This document shows, in pieces, positions 1 to 7,859 of a stretch of DNA of 64,000 bases. A model generated the notes under the pieces. The model made no database searches, was not told the origin of the DNA, and saw nothing but the letters and a program-made list of their open reading frames with translations. The position numbers and the translations under genes were made by a program. The DNA comes from Dokdonella_A sp049583635 (GTDB lineage: Bacteria; Pseudomonadota; Gammaproteobacteria; Xanthomonadales; Rhodanobacteraceae), in NCBI GenBank assembly GCA_049583635.1, contig JBAUWF010000090.1, positions 62,001-126,000 on the forward strand, given 5' to 3'. Position 1 is the first letter of the stretch; every line of letters starts with the position of its first letter.

Positions 1-2
1 AG

Positions 3-515
3 GCCAAGACCCTCGGATTGATCACAACCAATGACGACTACCTGCAACTGGCCAAACTTTCAGCCGCCGCCAACAAGCCGAAGGATGCGGCCGCCACGCT
101 AAAGGAGGGCTTGGACAAGAACATCATCAAGCCGTCCTACGATACGTACAAATTGCTTGGGGACGTATGTATTCAGGCCAGCGACGATGCCTGCGCTATG
201 GATGCGCTGACCAAGGCGTCACCACTCGCGCCGGATGGCAACAGCGATTATCAGCTCGGCTACGAGCTCTACTACGCAGAGCGATCCAAAGACGCGAAGG
301 AAGCCCTTACTCGTGCGATAACAAAAGGCAAACTGCGTCAGGAGGGCGAGGCCTATCTGCTCAGAGGCGATGCCGAAAGCGATTTGAACCAGACCAAGGC
401 AGCCTTGGCCGACTGGAGTAGGGCACGCGGATTCGCGAGCACCAAGACCATGGCCGAGCAACGCATCAGGGCGACCAAGGGCGGTGTGAGGCTGAAGCGT
501 TCGAAAAGGAAATGA
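3..515 (+). CDS. TPR-repeat protein, C-terminal fragment (5' end outside window)
   Basis: The reading frame is open from the first bases of the window with no stop, so this is the C-terminal 170 residues of a longer protein; the TTG at 18 is unlikely to be a real start. The sequence is alpha-helical and repeats a TPR-like pattern (for example YLQLAKLSAAANKPKDA, then LLGDVCIQASDDACAMDAL, then LLRGDAESDLNQTKAALADW). It ends in a basic tail (RLKRSKRK). TPR arrays bind other proteins; the partner cannot be told from this part. It lies 181 bases upstream of tonB in the same direction. In related bacteria TPR proteins are commonly found beside TonB systems, but a functional link here is inference. 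Confidence 0.75.
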   Translation, partial: AKTLGLITTNDDYLQLAKLSAAANKPKDAAATLKEGLDKNIIKPSYDTYKLLGDVCIQASDDACAMDALTKASPLAPDGNSDYQLGYELYYAERSKDAKEALTRAITKGKLRQEGEAYLLRGDAESDLNQTKAALADWSRARGFASTKTMAEQRIRATKGGVRLKRSKRK

Positions 516-696
516 GCCCCCGCAGCTTTGACTGACCTCCCGCGTGCAACGCGTCGTCTATGCGGGGTCTTGTACCACAGGCTTATGGTGTTGTACCGTC
601 GCGGGCTCGTCCGCTCTCGGTGCAAGCCCGGGCAGGGCAGGGGTAGCGGCAGCGCGCTGAGGCGCCTGCAAAGACAACATCTCGTTGGCTAGCACG

Positions 697-1359
697 ATGG
701 CAGACAACAACCAAATCGGCGGCGACAAGTTCAGCTGGCGGCGCGTGGTCGCACTGTCGACAGCATTCGCACTGCATGCATTCGCTTTCGCGATGTTGCT
801 GGCGCCGGTTGCACCGCCGCCCTCCAAGGAAAAGCCGTTGGACAGGAAAGTTACGGTGGAGTTCATCGAACCGCCGCCGCCGCCCCCGCCGCCACCGCCA
901 CCGCCGCCGGAGCCACCTAAGAAGCCACCGCCCAAGATAATCCAGAAGATCAAGCCACCGCCAACGCCGCCGCCGCCGGAACCGCCGCCGCCCGTAGTGA
1001 CGACCGAGCAGACGCCGATGTCGGTACCCGCACCGCCTCCGGCGCCGCCAGCGCCGCCGGCACCGCCGCAGGATATCGCGCCGAGTGAAAACATCAGTTA
1101 CCGTAAGCTGCGGCCGCCCAAGTATCCGATCTCGGCCATCCGCAAGCACCAGCAAGGAGATGTCCTGCTCAAGGTATTGGTCGGGGTCGATGGCAAACCT
1201 GAAGAAGTAACTGTCCAAAAATCGAGCGGTTCGCGCGACTTGGATCGCGCCGCAATTGCAGCGGTGAAGACCTGGGTGTTCAATCCCGGGATGAAAAACG
1301 GGCAAGCTGCGCGCGGTTATGCCCTGGTTCCGATTTCATTCAACCTTTCCGAACAGTAA
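697..1359 (+). CDS. tonB: TonB family energy transducer
   Basis: TonB links the inner-membrane proton motive force to outer-membrane receptors. The 220-residue product has a short cytoplasmic N terminus, one membrane anchor (about residues 18-35, ALSTAFALHAFAFAMLL), a long periplasmic proline-rich spacer with a run of 13 prolines, and a C-terminal TonB domain (about 135-220) with the usual ISAIRKHQQGDVLLKVLVG and AAIAAVKTWVFNPG segments. I chose the ATG at 697; a TTG twelve bases upstream (685) is possible, and neither has a strong ribosome binding site. It is followed after 19 bases by exbB and then exbD, the standard operon order. The proline spacer is encoded by near-repetitive CCG/CCA codons, a slippage-prone stretch. 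Confidence 0.95.
   Translation: MADNNQIGGDKFSWRRVVALSTAFALHAFAFAMLLAPVAPPPSKEKPLDRKVTVEFIEPPPPPPPPPPPPPEPPKKPPPKIIQKIKPPPTPPPPEPPPPVVTTEQTPMSVPAPPPAPPAPPAPPQDIAPSENISYRKLRPPKYPISAIRKHQQGDVLLKVLVGVDGKPEEVTVQKSSGSRDLDRAAIAAVKTWVFNPGMKNGQAARGYALVPISFNLSEQ
871..909 (+). repeat. Poly-proline codon run (13 CCN codons) inside tonB
   Basis: Thirteen consecutive proline codons, nearly all CCG with occasional CCC and CCA, occur in the periplasmic spacer of TonB, followed by further clusters of two to four prolines to about position 1070. The antisense strand reads as a glycine-rich ORF that is only a shadow. Such triplet runs can change length by slippage, altering spacer length in frame. Confidence 0.85.
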
Positions 1360-1378
1360 CCACTAGGCAGGTAGCGCT

Positions 1379-2242
1379 ATGCAGCAAGATCCGAATCAGA
1401 CCCCGCCTGCGGATCAATCAGGCATGGTTCCTCCGGCGGCTCCGCCGCCCGACACCGCAATGCATGCGGCGGGTGGTGCACTGCCCAACGCGGCCCTTGG
1501 TGGCGGCGGCAGTAATGCCCAGGCGCTCAGCCAGATGGGATTCCACGATCTGATCCAGCATTTCGATGCGCTTGGCTGGATCGTATTCGTCACCTTGTGC
1601 GTGATGTCGATCCTGTCGTGGTATTTCATTGTCGCCAATTTCATTCGGAACACGATGATCCGGGCGCGCATGGAAAAGGTCATCGCGACGTTCTGGGAGA
1701 CGCCATCGGCCCAGGAGGCCGTGCGTTTCATGGAGGACCAGCCCAAGTCCGAACCGTTCTCCAAGATCGCGCTTGATTGCGCCTCGGCGGCCGCGCACCA
1801 TCAGCGCAATGAGGGCAGCCGCCTGGTCGAAGCGCTGAACCGCTCGGAATTCATCGACCGCGCTTTGCGGCAGGCCGTCGCACGCGAGAGCATGCGATTG
1901 GAAGGCGGATTGACGCTGCTCGCCACGGTTGGCTCGGCTGCGCCGTTCGTCGGTCTGCTCGGAACCGTCTGGGGTATTTACCACGCGTTGATCAGTATTG
2001 CCGCGAGCGGCAATGCATCCATGGAGGCGGTTGCGGGGCCGGTGGGCGAAGCGCTGATTATGACCGCGTTCGGTCTGTTCGTCGCGATTCCGGCCGTGCT
2101 CGCGTATAATTTCTACGTGCGTCAGAATCGCCTGACGTATGCCCGCTTCGACGAGTTCGCGCATGATCTGCACGACTTCTTCGCCACCGGTTCTCGCGTC
2201 GAGACGGGCGGCGTCGCTCCGGGTGCCACCGCGAGGAAATAA
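1379..2242 (+). CDS. exbB: ExbB / MotA-TolQ-ExbB proton channel protein
   Basis: ExbB forms, with ExbD, the inner-membrane proton channel that powers TonB. The 287-residue product has an N-terminal extension of about 55 residues rich in Pro, Gly and Ala (a hydrophilic tail not present in short ExbB forms), then three membrane segments: about 62-88 (GWIVFVTLCVMSILSW), 175-200 (TLLATVGSAAPFVGLLGTVWGI) and 220-242 (ALIMTAFGLFVAIPAVLAYNF). The GLLGTVWGI and AIPAVLAYN motifs are typical of the MotA/TolQ/ExbB family. It sits between tonB and exbD with gaps of 19 and 3 bases, so it is almost certainly co-transcribed with both. Confidence 0.95.
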   Translation: MQQDPNQTPPADQSGMVPPAAPPPDTAMHAAGGALPNAALGGGGSNAQALSQMGFHDLIQHFDALGWIVFVTLCVMSILSWYFIVANFIRNTMIRARMEKVIATFWETPSAQEAVRFMEDQPKSEPFSKIALDCASAAAHHQRNEGSRLVEALNRSEFIDRALRQAVARESMRLEGGLTLLATVGSAAPFVGLLGTVWGIYHALISIAASGNASMEAVAGPVGEALIMTAFGLFVAIPAVLAYNFYVRQNRLTYARFDEFAHDLHDFFATGSRVETGGVAPGATARK

Positions 2243-2245
2243 GCC

Positions 2246-2659
2246 ATGGCCTTCAGTTCGAATTCGGGCGGCGGCCCGATGGCGGAAATCAACGTCACGC
2301 CACTCGTGGACGTGATGCTGGTGCTTCTGATCATCTTCATGATCACGGCGCCGTTGATGACGCACCGTATCCACATCGATCTGCCGCAGGCCAACCCCAA
2401 CGTTCAGAATCAGAATCCACCTGAGCCGATCGATCTTGCGGTCAAGGAAACTGGCGAGATCTACTGGAACGACGAGCCGGTTACTGAGGCGATGCTGCAA
2501 GCCCAATTGCGCGTCACCGCGCAAAAGCAGCCGCAGCCGGAGCTGCAGATTCGCGCCGACAAAACTACGCAGTATCAGCTCATTGCGACTGTCATGTCCG
2601 ATGCCAAGAGCGCGGGCATGGTCAAGATTGGATTTATCACCTCATCGCCCACGCAATAG
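2246..2659 (+). CDS. exbD: ExbD / TolR biopolymer transport protein
   Basis: ExbD is the single-span partner of ExbB. The 137-residue product starts with a short cytoplasmic tail, has one membrane span (about 20-40) with the conserved aspartate in the segment TPLVDVMLVLLIIFMI, which carries the proton path, and a periplasmic ExbD/TolR domain ending in the LIATVMSDAKSAGMVKIGFI segment. Its start lies 3 bases after the exbB stop. A strong terminator follows at 2686. Xanthomonas species, as I recall, carry two exbD copies before pdxJ; only one is present here. Confidence 0.95.
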   Translation: MAFSSNSGGGPMAEINVTPLVDVMLVLLIIFMITAPLMTHRIHIDLPQANPNVQNQNPPEPIDLAVKETGEIYWNDEPVTEAMLQAQLRVTAQKQPQPELQIRADKTTQYQLIATVMSDAKSAGMVKIGFITSSPTQ

Positions 2660-2685
2660 CGCGACGCAACATAGTTCGGATCGCA

Positions 2686-2715
2686 GGGCGCTGCGGACGC
2701 AGCGCCCTTTTTTTT
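2686..2715 (+). terminator. Rho-independent terminator of tonB-exbB-exbD
   Basis: A perfect 9-bp GC-rich stem (GGGCGCTGC / GCAGCGCCC) with a 4-base loop (GGAC) is followed by eight thymines. It begins 27 bases after the exbD stop and separates this operon from pdxJ on the opposite strand. Confidence 0.93.
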
Positions 2716-2750
2716 GCGCCGTCGTCGGGCATTTAGGATGAAGACGACGA

Positions 2751-3500
2751 TCAGTTCCCCGCGAGAATTCCAAGGTAGTTGCGCACCGTCGCTGCAAGTC
2801 CGTCATACAACGCCTCGCTGATCAACGCGTGCCCGATCGAGACCTCTGCCAGAAACGGGATGGCACGCCTGAAGCTGGCCAGATTGCGCTGGTTCAGGTC
2901 ATGACCTGCGTTCACCTCAAGGCCCGCGGCGCGCGCCTCTTGAGCGCTCGCAACACAGGCATCAAGCGCACTCGCACAATCGCCCCGGTCAAATGCTTCG
3001 GCGTAGGGGCCGGTGTAGATCTCGATGCAATCGGCACCGATTTCGGCCGCGCGCCCGATGTCGCGATCCCCCGCATTCATGAACAAACTGACGCGACAAC
3101 CGAGCGACTTCAACTCGGCGACAACCGGACGCAAGCGCTCGCCATCGCGCTTCAGATCGAAACCTTGATTTGATGTAATCTGGTCATCGGCATCCGGTAC
3201 CAATGTCGTCTGTGTCGGACACGTGCCGCGAACCAGATCGAGATACCCCGGGTAGCTGTCGCGCGCTCGAGCGAATGGATTGCCTTCGATGTTGTACTCG
3301 ACTTCGTCGCCCAACACGGCGGCGATCCGAGCCACGTCATCAACACCGATATGGCGCTGGTCAGGACGCGGGTGGACCGTGATGCCGCCGCAACCCGCCG
3401 CAATCGCCGCGCGTGCCGCCGCGGCCGGATCGGGCAGTTGGCCGCCGCGCGCGTTGCGCAGCGCCGCCACCTTGTTGACGTTGACGCTGAGGCGGATCAT
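2751..3500 (-). CDS. pdxJ: Pyridoxine 5'-phosphate synthase
   Basis: PdxJ condenses 1-deoxyxylulose 5-phosphate with 3-amino-2-oxopropyl phosphate to give pyridoxine 5'-phosphate, the ring-closing step of vitamin B6 synthesis. The 249-residue product is of normal family length. Family motifs seen are LSVNVNKVAALRNARGG at the N terminus (where many PdxJ have VNIDH), ITVHPRPDQRHI, the substrate-binding VSLFMNAG and EIYTGPYAEAF strands, VNAGHDLNQRNL, and SIGHALISEALYDGL at the C terminus. It is convergent with exbD. It appears to be transcribed alone or after the PDZ gene 93 bases upstream. Confidence 0.95.
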   Translation of the reverse strand: MIRLSVNVNKVAALRNARGGQLPDPAAAARAAIAAGCGGITVHPRPDQRHIGVDDVARIAAVLGDEVEYNIEGNPFARARDSYPGYLDLVRGTCPTQTTLVPDADDQITSNQGFDLKRDGERLRPVVAELKSLGCRVSLFMNAGDRDIGRAAEIGADCIEIYTGPYAEAFDRGDCASALDACVASAQEARAAGLEVNAGHDLNQRNLASFRRAIPFLAEVSIGHALISEALYDGLAATVRNYLGILAGN

Positions 3501-3593
3501 GGCCTTCCTGGCCGTTGATCAACGCAGCGCAGTGGCTGATTGGAGTACGACGTCGCCACCAGAGGGGACCTGTATGCGGAACCGGCCATACGA

Positions 3594-4637
3594 TCAACGG
3601 CACGACTCTTGCGATTGTTGCCAGATCACCGGATCCCAGTATTCGCCATTTTTCCAGTCAGTGCGTTTGTCTACGTTGAGGCGCGCAGCTAGAAAGTACG
3701 TGGTGTTGGGTTCGACATCGACGGTAAGTGTCTTGTAATTGGAGGCAGCATTACGCAATCGGTCGTTGAAGCTCAGGTAGCGACTCTCGATACGCTCGGC
3801 CACCTTGAGCGTGTGCGAACCGGCGGCGATGCGAAACGACTTGGTTCCACTCGGCCCCGGCAGTTGACCGTCGATCGCGATCAGCGTGGCCGCATGTAGA
3901 TGACGTTGACGTGGCGCGACATCGAACACGCTGATGCGTCCGCAGCCGATGGCTGAGGCAGGATCGCCCTTTGACGATTGGCTTGCTGAATACTTTGCAG
4001 TCATGCCGGTGGCGCCGGGAGCGGCCGATGCCACATCGACTCCGTCGCCCACCGTCAGATGCATGGCTGGCAGGTAGACCGTCGCCAACTCTCCGGAGAT
4101 CGGCTGGACGTTGCCGCCCCGCCGTATCCGCAGATGGAGCGCGTCGCCCGGGCGCTGTTGGTCGACCGCGCCCCGCAATACCGACGCGGCTTCGGCCCGG
4201 CCCGATCCATCGCTACCGCGATCTACCAGCGACCGACCGTTGACTGCGAGAAGCGTGTCACCGGCCCGCAATCCCATGCGTTCGGCCGCGCCGCCTGGCG
4301 TGATCGCGAGAACCTTCAACCCGTCGCGCGCGCTGTGCGCGTTGGCGCTGTCGACAAGCACGCCGAGGTTGCTGACCCGCTGCGCCGGTTCATTCAAGTC
4401 GATGGCGATTTGCTCCGGCGCAACGTCGCCAAATGCACCGCTCTGGATCAGATCGAGCATCACGACACGCAGATCTTCCTGCAGACGTTGCCTGACCGGG
4501 ATATCCGGTGTAACGACTCCCGACTGCGCCGCGCCCGCGGTTCGGATCTCATCGGCACGGGCTAACGCGCCGGCAGTGACCGCAAACAACAGCGCGGCGA
4601 TCAGCGCGCGTGACTTCAAGGTGTGATTCGTTTTCAT
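3594..4637 (-). CDS. Exported PDZ-domain protein
   Basis: The 347-residue product has a signal peptide (basic start, then ALIAALLFAVTAGALARA). A PDZ domain follows (about residues 85-165), containing VLAITPGGAAERMGLRAGDTLLAVNGRSL; PDZ domains bind exposed C termini. No protease domain precedes it, unlike DegP-type proteins. The last 120 residues are a separate beta-rich part with GSHTLKVAERI and VDVEPNTTYFLAARL, resembling DUF2846-like periplasmic domains. The ATG at 4637 has an AGGAG site 6 bases upstream; the TTG at 4643 is less likely. It lies 19 bases downstream of the putative anti-sigma gene, so the three genes 5708-3594 probably form one operon. Its biochemical role is not known. Confidence 0.8.
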   Translation of the reverse strand: MKTNHTLKSRALIAALLFAVTAGALARADEIRTAGAAQSGVVTPDIPVRQRLQEDLRVVMLDLIQSGAFGDVAPEQIAIDLNEPAQRVSNLGVLVDSANAHSARDGLKVLAITPGGAAERMGLRAGDTLLAVNGRSLVDRGSDGSGRAEAASVLRGAVDQQRPGDALHLRIRRGGNVQPISGELATVYLPAMHLTVGDGVDVASAAPGATGMTAKYSASQSSKGDPASAIGCGRISVFDVAPRQRHLHAATLIAIDGQLPGPSGTKSFRIAAGSHTLKVAERIESRYLSFNDRLRNAASNYKTLTVDVEPNTTYFLAARLNVDKRTDWKNGEYWDPVIWQQSQESCR

Positions 4638-4656
4638 AATCAACTCCTGCTGCTTT

Positions 4657-5124
4657 TCAGATACGGGCCACAGCGGTCATGTCGTGGCGATTTGCTATCA
4701 ATATGCGCAAGGCGGCATTGCGCTTGCGCCACAGTGGCGCGAGTTCCTCGGGCGTTGCCCCGCGATCGTAGGCCGCCTGCAGGGCCCGATCGATCAGGCG
4801 CATATTTGCGCGCGCGCTCACGCTGCCAGTGGTGTTGTGATGCATGCCCTGCCACTCGCGTTCCAGTGTCTGCGATTCCCGTTGCCACACCACCAGATTG
4901 CTGGTCGCGTCCCGCTGAACCGGCCGCGGCATCAGCACTAGGGCCACAACCAGCATTGCCGCGATCGCGCCGCCAACGCCGACGCGCAGCAAATTCCTGA
5001 TTCGCCGCCGCCGTTGATACGCCGTCAGCACGCGCGGCCACAACGCCGCATCCAGGGCGAATTCCGGAAGCGCCGCCAGCTTCATGCGTGCGCTTGCTAG
5101 TGCACCTACTTCCTGTTCGCGCAT
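4657..5124 (-). CDS. Small single-span membrane protein, putative anti-sigma factor
   Basis: The 155-residue product has a cytoplasmic N-terminal helix-rich part of about 45 residues with a basic patch (RRRRIRNLLR), one membrane span (about 48-66, VGVGGAIAAMLVVALVLM) and a periplasmic C-terminal half of predicted helices. This topology and the position directly after an ECF sigma gene, with which it overlaps by 19 bases, suggest an anti-sigma factor that is translationally coupled to its sigma factor. It lacks the zinc-binding HxxxCxxC motif of classical ZAS-type anti-sigma proteins, so the role is inferred from context. I do not recognise a specific family. Confidence 0.7.
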   Translation of the reverse strand: MREQEVGALASARMKLAALPEFALDAALWPRVLTAYQRRRRIRNLLRVGVGGAIAAMLVVALVLMPRPVQRDATSNLVVWQRESQTLEREWQGMHHNTTGSVSARANMRLIDRALQAAYDRGATPEELAPLWRKRNAALRILIANRHDMTAVARI

Positions 5125-5708
5125 GGTTGCGCACCTCCCGGCACCGTGGGTTCGACGAGCGTGCCGAGATGGTGCAGCGCGCGTGCCAGAATCGATTTGG
5201 AATAACTTTCGCTCTGACCGAACATCACCGCCAATTCCTTGTGTGTATAGCCTTCAAGTTCGTGCAGAACCAGAACCGCGCGCGCACGCGGAGACAGGTG
5301 CATCAGTCGCGACCACGCATCAGCGCGCGCATCCGCGGCAATCGCCTGAGCCGGTTTCACCGCTAGCAATGCATCCACGTCGGTGTTGCCGACATGCCGG
5401 TCCGCACGCAGCTGGTCGATCGTTGCGTTGGTTACCAGGCGTCGCAACCAGCTGCCAAAAGGAGCTTCGCCGCGATAGCCCCTGACGTTGTCCATCACCT
5501 TGAGAAACACATCCTGCACGATATCCTCCGCCGCCGCCGGTTCACCGAGTACGCGCAATGCGAGGTTGTAGCAGGTGTGGCCATAGACCTCGTAGATCCG
5601 CGAGTAGGCGGACATGTCACCGCGTCGCGCGCGTTGGAGCGTGAATGCATCCAGTTCCTGACCAAAACCCGAACTCACCCGAGGGTCTTCCACTGCATCG
5701 GTATCCAT
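5106..5708 (-). CDS. ECF-type RNA polymerase sigma factor
   Basis: The 200-residue product contains sigma-70 region 2 (about 20-95: YEVYGHTCYNLALRVLG, then AEDIVQDVFLKV and a GEAPFGSWLRRLVTNATID stretch) and region 4 (about 130-185: LSPRARAVLVLHELEGYTHKELA with a helix-turn-helix). That is the layout of group 4 (ECF) sigma factors. I chose the ATG at 5708 because region 2 begins shortly after it; the open frame extends to 6017 but that part overlaps the next gene and looks non-coding. The downstream membrane protein and PDZ protein suggest control by envelope conditions. The promoter it recognises cannot be read from this window. Confidence 0.92.
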   Translation of the reverse strand: MDTDAVEDPRVSSGFGQELDAFTLQRARRGDMSAYSRIYEVYGHTCYNLALRVLGEPAAAEDIVQDVFLKVMDNVRGYRGEAPFGSWLRRLVTNATIDQLRADRHVGNTDVDALLAVKPAQAIAADARADAWSRLMHLSPRARAVLVLHELEGYTHKELAVMFGQSESYSKSILARALHHLGTLVEPTVPGGAQPCANRK

Positions 5709-5776
5709 AAAGACGGCGCTTCGGGTTTGATCGTTGCATCGGCAAAGCCGACACGATACCGGTTGGTTGCCGGCGG

Positions 5777-6451
5777 TTAAGCTGGCCAGCGCAGGACACG
5801 CACGTGCCGCGGCGGACCATGCCATGCCAGCGCGCCGAGTAGCGCAGGTGCCGGCGCGAGCGAAAGGATTCGCCAATCGGCCACGCTGCCGCCATCGGCC
5901 GCTATCGACTCTAGCGACTCGGGCCGGCCGTCTGCATCGAGCCGGAAGCGCAGGCGGTCGAGACCAAAACCAAGCCCGACCCCAAGCGCTTTCACGACGG
6001 CTTCCTTGCAGGTCCACAGGCCGAGAAATGCGGCCGGATGCCGGTCGGACGGCAGGCGAGCCAGGTCACGCGCCTCGTCGGGCGCAAAATAGCGCTCGGC
6101 GATATCTTCGAAACGCTGACGTCGATCCAGACATTCCAGATCCACGCCGAGCGGTTGTCCGCGCGCGAAAGCGAGCAGCGCGCAGCGGCCGCTATGACTC
6201 ACGTTGAACTCGATATCGACCGAAGTTTCCGCGCACGGCTTGCCATGCGGTCCGCGGCTGATCGCAGGCAGCGAATCCCGGCCGGCATAGATGGCAAGTA
6301 GTTGTTCAAGCATGCGGTTCGCCGCTTTGGCTGCCGCGTTGCGGTGCTGGTCGGCATCGGGGGCGCAGAGATACCACAAGTGAATCTCTCCTGCTGCCAG
6401 TGACGGCGGCGCATCGCACAGCTTGAAAGCGCTCGCGCTAATGGTCTTCAT
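5777..6451 (-). CDS. 4'-phosphopantetheinyl transferase superfamily protein (Sfp type)
   Basis: Enzymes of this family move the phosphopantetheine arm of CoA onto a serine of carrier proteins used in fatty-acid, polyketide or non-ribosomal peptide synthesis. The 224-residue product has the length of Sfp-type members and their motifs: FNVSHSGRCALLAF, then LGVDLECLD (magnesium-binding), and FLGLWTCKEAVVKALGVGL (the W-x-KEA motif). No carrier-protein or synthase genes are found in this window, so the target is unknown. The ATG at 6451 is the only sensible start. It is 68 bases upstream of the sigma gene in the same direction and might be co-transcribed. Confidence 0.92.
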   Translation of the reverse strand: MKTISASAFKLCDAPPSLAAGEIHLWYLCAPDADQHRNAAAKAANRMLEQLLAIYAGRDSLPAISRGPHGKPCAETSVDIEFNVSHSGRCALLAFARGQPLGVDLECLDRRQRFEDIAERYFAPDEARDLARLPSDRHPAAFLGLWTCKEAVVKALGVGLGFGLDRLRFRLDADGRPESLESIAADGGSVADWRILSLAPAPALLGALAWHGPPRHVRVLRWPA

Positions 6452-6627
6452 GGTCCGCGTTTCGCGGTGTAACCACCGCGCTCAGCGCGGCTTCCACGCC
6501 GACATTCGTGCGCAGCCGGACCCGTTCGTCGACCTCCTGACAAAAGGTGTCGCGCTTGGATTGTCGAGCCTCGGCGTGCTGCACGACAGCCAACAGCCAT
6601 TGTCGCACGCCGCGAAAATGCGCGCGG

Positions 6628-7404
6628 TCAGGTCGAAGGGGGCTTTGCCGCCGGCGATGGCTGCGGGGCCGGCGCTGATCCGAAGACCTGCGTATAGGCG
6701 AAATACATCGCGCCGCCGGTTACCGCCCATCCGGCGGTCATCAATGCGAGCCATCCGATCAACGGAATGAACAAGAGAATGAATCCTAGGACCACGAAAG
6801 CGATCAGCATCACCGCACACAGCAGGATGAACGCACTGGCGTTGGTGCGACACGCGCCGAAGCTTTCGCGCATCGCGGCGAATGGTTCGATGCTGTCGAG
6901 CATGACCCTGGGTATCGCGAAAAACTGCAAGGCGTACATGGCCAGCACGACGATCAGCGCAATGAGCAGAAAAATCAGCGCGCCCCCACCGAGCGCTCCG
7001 AGGAAATTGGCGCCCGATCCATTCTCCAGCGCGGTCAATCCCCCGCCCACCAGCGCGCTGGCTGCGAACACCAGGAAAAGGATCAGGAGTACGAAGCCGC
7101 CGACGATCCCCGGCAAGCACAGCAACAGCATCGGTCCAATCTTGCCGGGCTCCTGGAACGCGCGGAACAACTGGCCTACATCGGTCGAACGACCGAGCGA
7201 GTGTTCGCGTGTTGCGAACACCATGCCGCCGAGCAGCGCCGGGCCGAGAATTGCGAGCGCGAGGCCGCCGAGCACCGGCACGATGTTGATTGCGGCAAGT
7301 ATCAGGCCCATGACCAGAAATACGGCGGGCTTGCTCAAGACCAGCGAAACGCCTGAAGTGAGCCATTTGATGCCGCTTTCCGCCGTGACTTTGTGCACGC
7401 TCAT
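6628..7404 (-). CDS. Multi-pass membrane protein resembling the BPSS1780 family
   Basis: The 258-residue product has about five to six hydrophobic spans (for example KPAVFLVMGLILAAINIVPV, LLLCLPGIVGGFVLLILFL, LIALIVVLAMYALQFFA, FILLCAVMLIAFVVLGFILL). A short N terminus precedes the first span (SGIKWLTSGVSLVLSKPAVF), a pattern seen in BPSS1780-type membrane proteins of unknown function. The ATG at 7404 has a GAGGAT site 6 bases upstream; the longer frame to 7473 has none. It is divergent from the small gene at 7570, and two 9-bp direct repeats lie between them. Confidence 0.75.
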   Translation of the reverse strand: MSVHKVTAESGIKWLTSGVSLVLSKPAVFLVMGLILAAINIVPVLGGLALAILGPALLGGMVFATREHSLGRSTDVGQLFRAFQEPGKIGPMLLLCLPGIVGGFVLLILFLVFAASALVGGGLTALENGSGANFLGALGGGALIFLLIALIVVLAMYALQFFAIPRVMLDSIEPFAAMRESFGACRTNASAFILLCAVMLIAFVVLGFILLFIPLIGWLALMTAGWAVTGGAMYFAYTQVFGSAPAPQPSPAAKPPST

Positions 7405-7455
7405 GGCCGATCCTCGGTTGATGCGAATGGGAAGCTCAGCATAGAGGCAACACGC

Positions 7456-7487
7456 GGTGTTCACAATCGACATCGCAAGGTGTTCAC
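7456..7487. promoter_or_regulatory. Paired 9-bp direct repeats in a divergent intergenic region
   Basis: GGTGTTCAC occurs at 7456-7464 and again at 7479-7487, 23 bases start to start, which is about two helical turns. The inverted core GTGAAC lies at 7531-7536. The repeats sit between the minus-strand membrane gene starting at 7404 and the plus-strand ribbon-helix-helix gene at 7570. A TATACT hexamer at 7511-7516 could be a -10 box for the latter. The spacing fits an operator for a dimeric regulator, but binding is inference. Confidence 0.4.
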
Positions 7488-7569
7488 CGCGCAGTCAAAC
7501 TGTAGCCAGTTATACTTCTCAACAGAACGCGTGAACGCTCAACTGAATCAAAATGCGAGGTCAAAGCGC

Positions 7570-7785
7570 ATGAGAAAATCCCCTGTCGCCGACAACGACG
7601 ACGCTCGCGATGCCAGCTTGCGCGTTTCCAAACGTATGCGTGACAGCCTCAAGGCGGCAGCAGCGGTCATGGGCCGTCCGCTGTACGACGTCACCAACCA
7701 GGCGATCAACAGTTACCTGTCCAGTCTCAAGCTCGGCGATCCGCTTGCGGCCATTCGTCGCAAGCAACGCCACCGCAAGAGCTGA
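7570..7785 (+). CDS. Small ribbon-helix-helix-like protein (CopG/Arc type)
   Basis: The 71-residue product has one short beta-like segment (ASLRVS) followed by two predicted helices (KRMRDSLKAAAAVMG and PLYDVTNQAINSYLSSL), the pattern of a ribbon-helix-helix DNA-binding fold, and a basic tail (AAIRRKQRHRKS). Such proteins act as dimeric repressors, often of their own gene, or as antitoxins. No toxin gene follows: the next gene is on the opposite strand. The ATG at 7570 follows a GAGG sequence; the frame continues upstream to 7393 but that part runs over the divergent gene. The family call rests on pattern only. Confidence 0.7.
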   Translation: MRKSPVADNDDARDASLRVSKRMRDSLKAAAAVMGRPLYDVTNQAINSYLSSLKLGDPLAAIRRKQRHRKS

Positions 7786-7859
7786 GCATAGCGGTTTCCA
7801 TGATTCGGCACGGCTGTGTTGACCAGCCATCCACCGGTGTATGGGAACTGCGCAATCGT

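Noticed and set aside
558..1094. Glycine-rich ORF opposite the TonB proline run
   Set aside because: Arises simply from reading CCG/CCA codons on the other strand as CGG/TGG/GGC; no real gene.
5709..6017. N-terminal extension of the ECF sigma factor to position 6017
   Set aside because: The extra 103 residues overlap the phosphopantetheinyl transferase gene on the same strand, lack sigma features, and the internal ATG at 5708 starts at the expected place.
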